Positions 55,597 to 64,000 of a DNA stretch of 64,000 nucleotides are shown one piece after another. The DNA lies in assembly GCA_030340625.1 (NCBI GenBank), contig JAOPHQ010004836.1, positions 414,001 through 478,000 on the forward strand. Reading direction: 5' to 3'. Origin of the DNA: Merluccius polli (lineage: Eukaryota > Chordata > Actinopteri > Gadiformes > Merlucciidae). Both the position numbers and the translations under genes were made by a program. The notes under the pieces are model-generated. The model saw nothing but the letters and a program-made list of their open reading frames with translations, was not told the DNA's origin and did no database searches. Numbering within the stretch: position 1 is the stretch's first letter; each line of letters opens with the position of its first letter.

Positions 55597-55690
55597 ATAA
55601 TGGTTTAGTCCTTGTGTGCACACAGCAGGGGTTATTCTAGGGTGGGGGAGGGTAACTGTCCTGTAGAGTAGACTACCCTTCTCTTGAGTG
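55597..55690 (+). repeat. Module B, diverged copy (B0)
   Basis: ATAATGGTTTAGTCCTTGTG, then GGGTGGGGGAGGGTAACTG; the 3' end has decayed. Confidence 0.6.
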
Positions 55691-56799
55691 TGTTTGTGTG
55701 TGTACTCGGGCACAATTTGTGTTCTGCTAGCTGCTTGTTTGCTAGCTACTTTGCCACACTGCTTGTTTGCTAGCTGCCTGTTTGCTAGCTGCTTTCTTTT
55801 GACTGTTGAATTCAAACTGTTTCAAGATGTAGGTGTTTGGAAATGTTAGCTTTGTATGGCTTGATGGTTAAATAAAAGTGATTTGCTATCTAGTAGATGT
55901 TGGAGGTTGTGGTCGTAGTTTGCTCCCACAATGTCCAACATCAGTGGTTGCTAGACTGCATCTTGCTATTGTCTTCAGCAATTCTCTGTAATGCATTGGC
56001 AACATGAAAAAAAGAAAGCAAAACAGTTCCTGAACAAAGTAGTTGTAGAAAGAAGGTTGTAAGAAGATGGTACAGTGTGAGGTCTGTCACCTGATGAAGA
56101 TGCCTTCCGATTTTGATACATGCTTATTAAAACCTGCAAGCTGTAAAATGAATGCTAATGCTGAGCTAAAGTAGACCTCAGATTAATATTTTTTTACCAA
56201 AAAGCCTTGGAAGGAACTCTGGCAGGATGGTTGTTTGGCCATTCCTCTCCTCTTACTGTACTCTTCTCCACTAACTCAGGTGTATTGATTATCCATGAAG
56301 TTGACATACTAAGGAATGTAGAACGCAACTTCTCAAGCTTTTGGCTTTGGATACTGCATGCATCTAGGGACAGTAGACCAAATGATTGAAATAGGGAGAA
56401 GCTGGTCTGTATATTTTGCAAATAAAAAGGAAAATTACATCCAGAGACTGCCAGTCTGCCAAGTTCAATAGTTTCTTATGAATTACTCAGCAAAATAGTG
56501 GATCAAACCTAATTATGTCTATTGATTACTATTATGAAACATTGCCTTGCCTAGCCTGTATGTTAAATCACGCTATATGGACAACGTTGATGTACTTTAT
56601 ATATTTGTATGTACTAATGTGTTGTATCAGTTAGCAAGCGCACTTGACTTAAATGACCAGTGTAAGTGCAAAGTGGTTTACTTAGAGAACGCTGACAGAA
56701 TGCTATATGTAATAATGATGTGTATTCTTGTAATAACTAGTGGTCATGCACAATGTAAAGTCAGGACTTTTAGATAGTAAAATTCCCCCCACCCCCATT

Positions 56800-56880
56800 A
56801 TAATGGTTCAGCCCACCCTGTGTTCTAACATTCCATTATGGGGCTGAGATGGTGCTAGAGAGGTGGATGGGTGTTGCTAC
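56800..56880 (+). repeat. Module A, diverged copy (A0)
   Basis: ATAATGGTTCAGCCCA, TTCCATTATGG, then TGCTAGAGAGGTGGATGGG and TGTTGCTAC. Confidence 0.6.
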
Positions 56881-57286
56881 ATGACAGGGTACATGCAGTG
56901 GACGTTACCTGTGCTGTTATAATATTCGTATTGCTTTAAAAAAAAAAAAAAAAGTGTCAGGATTGCAAATACGCTTGATGGATATCTGTCACTTATTTGT
57001 CTTACTATTAATGACTTTAGAGATTTGTAGTGCTGTACGTCCTAGTATTTTGTTGTCGTTCAACAAAGTCGGGGATGGTATAGTTCTAATTAAGCTCCTC
57101 CCTTTATTTCTCCCTTTGTGCTCCTGGCCTCCCTCAAATGCAAAAGAAATAGAATGCTTCAGTGTCATCTCATTGTTCACCATCTTACTCTCAATGTATT
57201 TTCCACATCCTATTCATTACATGTGTGCATTACCATCAATTGAATCTACCATCTTAAATCAAAGACAAATAACATTCCGCCTGATG

Positions 57287-57405
57287 AAATGGTTTAGTCC
57301 ATGTGTGACTACAGCAGTTGTGGTTGTTCCAGAGTGGGGGAGGGGAGCTGCTCTGTGGAGGAGTAGTATGTCAGGGTGTGCGCTCGTTTTGCACTGCTAG
57401 CTAGG
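57287..57405 (+). repeat. Module B copy (B1), outside the recent array
   Basis: AAATGGTTTAGTCCATGTGT ... AGTGGGGGAGGGGAGCTGC ... GAGTAGTATGTCAGGGTGTG ... GCACTGCTAGCTAGG. It is over 90% alike to B2-B4, while its flanks match the array units much less well. Confidence 0.8.
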
Positions 57406-58244
57406 TGCACAATGTGCACCTTACTTTGTAAATGCGTTTTTGGATAATTGAGTTATGTTTAATGGGGTAATTTAATGTCGTATACATTTATTGGTCTTTC
57501 GTGTTCATTCTATCAGCTAATATTCAGTATTAATTATGGATTTGTCAGCATGGATAAAACCTTGTTTTTAAAAGTTTTACACAATACGTCCCTCTGAAAA
57601 AGTGAGATGGTACAGCCTGTACTGCCTGGCTGTAGTCCCGCCTCTTTTCACCATTGTCACTTAGCCATGTGCTGCCTTGATTAGCAGTTATTTTAAAGCC
57701 CTGCCAACAAACACTTCGAACTCTAAAAGGCTGCTTGGAAAGGTGAACCTTTATTTCTTTCATGTTTGTTTTAAATGTGGTAATATGCCTTTATATGATC
57801 TTCAACATAGTAATGCCATTTTGTCACTGTTCAAAAATAAGGCCGAGCTCAAGTCGTGTTCTTTTCCTGACATGGAAGTGCCTTGAAGTTGTCCCTTCAA
57901 CATCACGACGAAGGGACACCGGCTGCGAGGTGTGTGCGAATGTATAGAGCGCCGTCTGGGCAGCAGTGTTGATGTCTGTGTCCTGAGAGAGGGTTAAGCT
58001 TCTCGGACACTTATAGTATAACGCAACGGTGTGTGGCACATTTCATACAACATCACTCATTATAATGCTCATACACAACAATGGTACTAGCTTTAAAAAA
58101 GTATCACAAAGTTGGCGTGAGTCGTAACCATGGGGATTACATGTACACTCTCCTTCCTAGAACTTCCTAGAAATACATTTTTAAAGGTTCACTTACACTT
58201 TGAAGGAGGGCTGCTGGCTCCCCTGTAAACGGCCCTTCAATTCA

Positions 58245-58917
58245 GGCTACATCCACACTACAACGTTTTCGATTTTATACGTTTTTTTAAAACGAAAATG
58301 ATCTCCACACTAGCGATTTAGCACCGTATCAGAAAGAATCCCCGTCCATGCTACCACGCCTGAAAACGCGTGGTAGTATGGACGGAAAAAGGAGGAATCA
58401 GATTGTCTACTCTGCGGTTGGTTAGTTGCAGAAAATATTAGGGAGGAAGAACATTGAACAGAAGAACAATGGCGAAAATTAAGACCAGAGATTTTTTTGT
58501 TTGGACCGACGATGAGGTGGAACTGTTACTGAAAGTAACACATGAGTATAAGGCGTTGAAGGCGGCGGAAAACATAGATTGGGAGTTGTCGCAAAGCAAA
58601 TACGGCGAGGTTTGTTTTCTTCCGGAAAAGTGTCACATGATAAGGGCGTGACGAATCAGGGAAGGACACGTCATGACTGATAAGACCCAATCAGGAAGCA
58701 AGCGTGGGTGTCTGCGTCATCGGCTCCGTATCCGCCCGTCCACACTAGTCCAGACTGAAACGCAACCCCGGAGTTTTCAAACTAAAACTGGGTCAGCAGT
58801 GTTTTCAATAATCTTTGCTTTAGGGGTCGTAAAACGCCGGAGTAGTGTGTACGCTAGGTGGAAACGTGGCAAAAGTTATGTGGTTTAAAACAAAAACGTA
58901 GTAGTGTGGATGTAGCC
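58245..58917. mobile_element. Harbinger-like MITE with TCA target duplication
   Basis: GGCTACATCCACACTAC at the left and its inverse at the right, with TCA on each side (58242-58244 and 58918-58920). Contains AAAACG-rich inverted subterminal words and a Myb-like gene start. Confidence 0.8.
58454..58651 (+). pseudogene. Myb/SANT-like gene start inside the MITE
   Basis: From the second Met it reads MAKIKTRDFFVWTDDEVELL, then AAENIDWELSQSKYGE, in the style of the first helix of a SANT/MADF-like DNA-binding domain seen in fish Harbinger-type repeats. It runs into non-homologous sequence (VCFLPEK) and stops at 58651, so it is a truncated capture. Confidence 0.5.
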
Positions 58918-59956
58918 TCAGTTTCAGTAAGTGGAGGACAGGTGTCGCACCAATGCTAAATCAGCAGCTGACTGGGTAACCATCTCAATCAATATCAGGT
59001 TAAGCATGCCATAGCTTGTGTTTCACCTATTGAGGGAGTCATCTAATGAAACCGTGGTGTTGTAATTGAAGCAAAACACTAATTGAAGTGACAAACCCCA
59101 AATTAGGTTTGCAGAAATGTATTTAATTAGTAAAAACTCATTTAATAACTTTCTGGAATATACGTTTCAAAGTTGCTAATTCGTTCTGCTTCATAGTATT
59201 GGTAATTGCATTCCATAACTACGGAAAACACCTTTTTAAGCTGAAGGTTCAACCTCCTGTTCAGTACGAAGATGTTAATGGAAGGAAGCCTTTTCTTTGG
59301 ATAACAGTCTGGAATCCGTTTGGAAGTATGTGTCCTGTCCTAGATTAAAATCTCAGATGAAAAGATGTTTATTAACTGGAATACACCAGTGTCATCTTCG
59401 CAATGAACATATTCCTGGGATCTTCACATCCGTTCGCTAAAATGATAAAGCTCTCAAATCGTATTTCCCAAATTGTATGCATGTGGACATGGGAGAATCC
59501 TGTCTGTGGACCCTTTTTAAGTGGGGAGTTGCTAGCTTAGTTCTGGTGTTGCATTTGGAAGAGTTATTCTAAAGTCTACATTTGGATAAACATGGAATAA
59601 AGGGTTAGGGTATTTGTTTGTTCAACAGAAGAGCAAAATTGGGCACCGGATACAGACACCATTATAGTTTGTGAATAAGCTGTTGGTGTTACCATGCAGT
59701 TTTGACAGCAAAGTACATTTAAAAAATGGTAATGGTGTTGTCTGTGCAAATGTATAGCACACTACAGGAAAGCATAGTTGATTCCGCTTGTTCGTCTATT
59801 CAATCATAGAAAACACGTTTCTTATGCGGCTATTTTGCTTGAGTGGTAATGGTGGGACAGAGATATGCTTAAAACCCAAATCTTGCTCAGAGGAAATCAT
59901 GTTTTGTAAAAATGTTGCTTTAAGTATTTAACATCATGGATCCCTTGACATTTGCC

Positions 59957-60080
59957 ATAATGGTTTAGTCCATGCTTTGCTGTAACTTTCCATCACGTGG
60001 CAATGGCGTGCTAGAGAGGGGGATGGGTGTTGCTAAGGGGCAGACTGTGCAGTGCACTTCTCCAGTGCACTGCTAGCTAG
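59957..60080 (+). repeat. Module A, copy A1
   Basis: ATAATGGTTTAGTCCATGC ... CATCACGTGGCAATG ... GCTAGAGAGGGGGATGGG ... then a hairpin GCAGTGCACT-TCTCC-AGTGCACTGC (60049-60073) and CTAGCTAG. No ORF. Confidence 0.85.
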
Positions 60081-60427
60081 TCTGTGTTGGTTTTAAACAA
60101 GTTGTAGTGATTTTGCATGTGTAGTTATTCGGTGTACCATGTTTATGTCACCAATCTATTCTTCTTGCATAGTAAGAACGGAAGATTAAATGGAGTAAAC
60201 TTGGTATAGTCTTAGTTTGGCTCCTCCTTGTTTTTCTCCCTTTGTGTTGCTGGCCTCTTGCTCCCTCAACCAGCAAAAGAAACTGAACAATTTGTTTTTA
60301 TACACCGCCTAGGATTAACTATCATTTTGAAAAACACATTTTCCCACACCCTGATAATTTACATTTAATGTGTTTGTACAAATCTCTAGTGTTTTTGCTA
60401 AACTTACAAATAAATCCCCCTCTAGCT

Positions 60428-60543
60428 GAATGGTTTAGTCCATGTGTGACTGCGGCAGAGGTTGTTCCAGGGTGGGGGAGGGGAGCTGCTCCGTGGAGGA
60501 GTAGTATGTCAGGGTGTGCGCTTGTTGTGCACTGCTAGCTAGG
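60428..60543 (+). repeat. Module B, copy B2
   Basis: GAATGGTTTAGTCCATGTG ... GGTGGGGGAGGGGAGCTGC ... AGTATGTCAGGGTGTGCG ... GTGCACTGCTAGCTAGG. Confidence 0.85.
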
Positions 60544-61327
60544 TTGAGTTGAGGGAACAATGTGCACCTTAAGATTCAATAGCTATACTACTAGTTATTG
60601 TATTTATGTAGAACAGGTGTGTCGCATCAATGCTTAATCAGCAGGTGAATGGGTAACCATAGCCACAGCAAATAAGAGGTTATGCATGTCATGTCATGTG
60701 TTTAACCGAGAGGCATTTATCTAATGCAAACCAATCTACAAGTGGTGTTGTAACTTAAGTAAAATTGTAAATGAAAATATTCCTGGGATCTTCACATCCG
60801 TTTGATAAAATGATAAAGCTCTCAAATCGTATTTCCCAGATTGTATGCATGTGGACATGGGAGAATCCCGTCTGTGGACCCTTTTTGAGAGGGGAGTTGC
60901 TAGCTTAGTTCTGGTGTTGCATTTGGAAGTGTTATTCTAAAGTCTACATTTGGATAAACATGGAATTAAGGGTTAGAGTATTTGTTTGTTCAACAGAAGA
61001 GCAAAAGTGGGCACCGGAGACAGACACCATTATAGTTTGTCAATAAGCTGTTGGTGTTGCCATGCAGTTTTGACAGCAAAGTAAATTTAAAAAAATGGTA
61101 ATGGTGTTGTCTGTGCAAATGTATAGCACGCTACAGGAAAGCATAGTTAATTCCGCTTGTTCATCTATTAAATCATAGAAAAGACATTTCTTGTGCTGCT
61201 ATTTTGCTTGAATGGTAATGGTGGGACAGAGATATACTTGAAACCCCATATTCTTGCTCAGAGAAATTCATGTTTTGTAAAAATGTTGCTTTAAGTATTT
61301 AACGTCATGGATCCTTTGCCATTTGCC

Positions 61328-61451
61328 ATAATGGTTTAGTCCATGCTTTGCTGTAACTTTCCATCACGTGGCAATGACGTGCTAGAGTGGGGGATGGGTG
61401 TTGCTAAGGGGTAGACTGTGCAGTGCACTTCTCCAGTGCACTGCTAGCTAG
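61328..61451 (+). repeat. Module A, copy A2
   Basis: Differs from A1 at about four positions; the hairpin is unchanged. Confidence 0.85.
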
Positions 61452-61801
61452 TCTGTGTTGGTTGCAAACAACTTGTAGTGATTTTGCATGTGTAGTTATT
61501 CGGTGTACCATGCTTATGTCACCAATAAACTATTCTTCTTGCATAGTAAGAACGGAAGATTAAATGGAGTAAACTTGGTATAGTCTTAGTTTGGCTCCTC
61601 CTTGTTTTTCTCCCTTTGTGTTGCTGGCCTCTTGCTCCCTCAACCAGCAAAAGAAACTGAACACTTTGATTTTACACACCGCCTAGGATTAACTATCATT
61701 TTGAAAAACACATTTTCCCATGCCCTGATAATTTACATTGAATGTGTTTGTATGAATCTCTAGTGTTTTTGATAAACTTACAAATAAATTCCCCTTTAAC
61801 T

Positions 61802-61917
61802 GAATGGTTTAGTCCATGTGTTACTGTGGCAGAGGTTGTTTCCGAGTGGGGGAGGGGAGCTGCTCTGTGAAGGAGTAGTATGTCAGGGTGTGCGCTCGTT
61901 GTGCACTGCTAGCTAGG
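61802..61917 (+). repeat. Module B, copy B3
   Basis: Matches B2 with a handful of changes (GTTACTGTGGCAG for GTGACTGCGGCAG). Confidence 0.85.
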
Positions 61918-62974
61918 TTGAGTTGAGGGAACAATGTGCACCTTAAGATTCAATAGATCTGCTACTAGTTATTGCATTTATGTAGGAAAGGTGTGTCGCA
62001 TCAACGCTTAATCAGCAGGTGACTGGTTAACCATAGCCACAGCAAATAACAGGTTATGCATGTCATATCATGTGTTTAACCAAGAGAGGCATTTATCTAA
62101 TGCAAACCAATGTACAAGTGTTGTTGTAATTTAAGCAAAATGTTAATTTAAGCCACACACTTAATTAGGTTTGCAGAAATGTACTTCATTAACATGCAGA
62201 AAAAATGTATACGTTTAAAGTTGCTACTTCGTTCTGCTTCGTAGTATTGGCAACTGCTTTCCATAACTACTGGAAATGCCTTTAAGCTGAGCATTGAACC
62301 TCCAGTTCAGTGGGAAGATTTAAACTTCACGGAAGGAAGCCTTTTCTGTGGATAACACGGTGTCAGGCCTGGAATTCCTTTTGGAATTCTGTGGCCTTTT
62401 CCAGATTAAAACTTCTCAGATAGAAAGATGTTTAACTGGAATTCCACACTACCAGTGTCATCTGTCAATGAACATATTCTTGGGATCTTCACATCCATTA
62501 TCAAAAATGTCAATGACATGGCTCTCAAATCATATTTCCCAGTTTGCATGGATGTGGACCTTTTTTAGGGGGAAGTTGCTAGCTTAGTTCTGGTGTTGTA
62601 TTATTTGGAAGTGTAATTCTAAAGTTTAAATTTGGATAAACATGGAATATAGACTTAGGGTATTTGTTTGTTCAACAGCAGAGCAAAAGTGGGAACCAGA
62701 GTTGTTAGTGTTACCATGCAGTTTTGTCCAGCAAAGTAAATTTAAAAAATGGTATCGTCTTTGCAAATGTATAGCACGCTACAGGAAAGCATATTTGATT
62801 CCGCATGTTTGTCTATTAAATCATAGAAAACATTTTTCTTGTGCTGCTATTTTGCTTGAGTGGTAATGGTGGGAAAGAGATAATTAAAGCCCCTGATTCT
62901 TGCTTTCAGAGGAATTCAAATTTTGTAAAAATGTTGCTTTAAGTATTTTCATAATGGATCCCTTTATATTTGCC

Positions 62975-63098
62975 ATAATGGTTTAGTCCATGCTTTGCTG
63001 TAAATTTCCATCACGTGGCAATAACGCGCTAGAGAGGGGGATGGGTGTTGCTAAGGGGCAGACTGTGCAGTGCACTTCTCCAGTGCACTGCTAGCTAG
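62975..63098 (+). repeat. Module A, copy A3
   Basis: Differs from A1 at about four positions; the hairpin is unchanged. Confidence 0.85.
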
Positions 63099-63447
63099 TC
63101 TGTGTTGGTTCCAAACAACTTGTAGTGATTGTGCATGTCTAGTTATTCGGTGTACCATGTTTATGTCACCAATAAATTATTCTTCTTGCATAGTATGAAC
63201 GGAAGATTAAATGGAGTAAACTTGGTATAGTCTTAGTTTGGCTCCTCCTTGTTTTTCTCCCTTTGTGTTGCTGGCCTCTTGCTCCCTCAACCAGCAAAAG
63301 AAACTGAACACTTTGTTTTTACACACTGCCTAGGATTAACTATCATTTTGAAAAACAAATTTCCCACACCCTGATCATTTACATTGAATGTGTTTGTATG
63401 AATCTCTAGTGATTTTGATAAACTTACAAATTAATTCCCCTTTAGCT

Positions 63448-63563
63448 GAATGGTTTAGTCCATGTGTGACTGCGGCAGAGGTTGTTTCCGAGTGGGGGAG
63501 GGGAGCTGCCCTGTGAAGGAGTAGTATGTCAGGGTGTGCGCTCGTTGTGCACTGCTAGCTAGG
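63448..63563 (+). repeat. Module B, copy B4
   Basis: Matches B3 closely, with GTGACTGCGGCAG as in B2. Confidence 0.85.
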
Positions 63564-64000
63564 TTGAGTTGAGGGAACAATGTGCACCTTAAGATTCAAT
63601 AGATCTGCTACTAGTTATTGTGTTTATGTAAGACAGGTGTGTCGCATCAACGCTTAATCAGCAGGTGACTGGTTAACCATAGCCACAGCAAATAACAGGT
63701 TATACATGTCATATCATGTGTTTAACCAAGAGAGGCAGTTATCTAATGCAAACCAATCTACAAGTGTTGTTGTAATTTAAGCAAGATGTTAATTTAATCC
63801 ACAAACTTAATTAGGTTTGCAGAAATGTACTTCATTAACATACAGGAAAAGTCTATACGTTTAAAGTTGCTACTCCGTTCTGCTTTGTAGTATTGGCAAC
63901 TGCTTTCCATAACTACTGGAAATGCCTTTAAGCTGAGCATTGAACCTCCAGTTCAGTGGGAAGATGTAAACTTCACGGAAGGAAGCCTTTTCTTTGGATA

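Larger units (their letters stand above)
50018..58241 (+). other. Putative first intron with scattered module copies
   Basis: No supportable coding sequence. It contains old copies of the ATGGTTTAGTCCATG-type module listed separately, and unassigned repeat-like DNA at 50990-51200 and 51660-51860. Confidence 0.45.
58930..64000 (+). repeat. Tandem array of ~1.65-kb units, continuing beyond the window
   Basis: The word ACAGGTGTGTCGCATCAA or a variant (GACAGGTGTCGCACCAA) recurs near 58938, 60614, 61986 and 63635, marking unit starts. Units are about 1.68, 1.37 and 1.65 kb; the second lacks about 275 bp (the TTAATTAGGTTTGCAG portion). Each unit holds one module A then one module B about 470 bp later. 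The second and third units look more alike than either is to the first. Confidence 0.85.

Noticed and set aside
62348..62866. Short ORFs (79 and 74 codons) in the tandem array
   Set aside because: Not preserved in the sister units, so not under coding constraint.

Overview
The window looks like a nuclear chromosome segment of a ray-finned (teleost) fish. The evidence is spliced exons of a vertebrate septin, AT-rich non-coding DNA with vertebrate-type microsatellites, and a dense mix of fish-typical transposons (DIRS, Gmr1-like Ty3/gypsy, BEL/Pao, L1/Tx1-type and L2-type LINEs, hAT, Tc1/mariner, Harbinger, Mutator-like). No bacterial or organellar genes were seen. Most open reading frames belong to mobile elements.

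Layout. 1-4546: right part of a DIRS-like tyrosine-recombinase retrotransposon on the + strand, with a 542-bp element carrying a RecQ-like fragment inside its reverse transcriptase. 4602-5531: the last four coding exons of a septin-3 gene (+ strand), whose earlier exons lie outside the window; its 3' UTR follows. 8690-12180: an L2-type LINE remnant split by a hAT element, itself split by a Tc1/mariner element with an apparently complete three-exon transposase. 12282-16110: a perfect hairpin, an unidentified ORF (MGNSSSQ...), a Harbinger-like element and a retroviral-type LTR. 15240-21690: broken Gmr1-like gypsy copies on the - strand, interrupted by hAT-type DNA and a solo LTR. 22180-32218: a BEL/Pao retrotransposon on the - strand with both LTRs and a 5-bp target duplication, carrying three later insertions, one a LINE with an inverted 5' half. 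32400-45330: an L2-type remnant, then an L1/Tx1-type LINE on the + strand interrupted by an unidentified repeat-borne gene and by a DNA transposon that itself holds a Harbinger and a Mutator-like (MULE) element.

45318-49300 holds a 38-bp minisatellite and otherwise gene-free DNA with microsatellites. 49430-50017 is CpG-containing DNA ending in a consensus splice donor, probably the promoter and non-coding first exon of another gene on the + strand. The rest (50018-64000) would be its first intron. It holds a family of about 80-125-bp modules: most open with ATGGTTTAGTCCATG or a close variant, have a G-rich centre and end near TGCACTGCTAGCTAG. From about 58930 these sit in a tandem array of roughly 1.65-kb units that runs off the window.

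The nested insertions give a relative order of events: host DNA, then LINE and LTR elements, then DNA transposons, then MITEs and microsatellites. The septin gene and the putative downstream gene are the only likely host genes. The conserved module array is the strongest candidate for something undescribed. All calls rest on reading the sequence; no database search was run.
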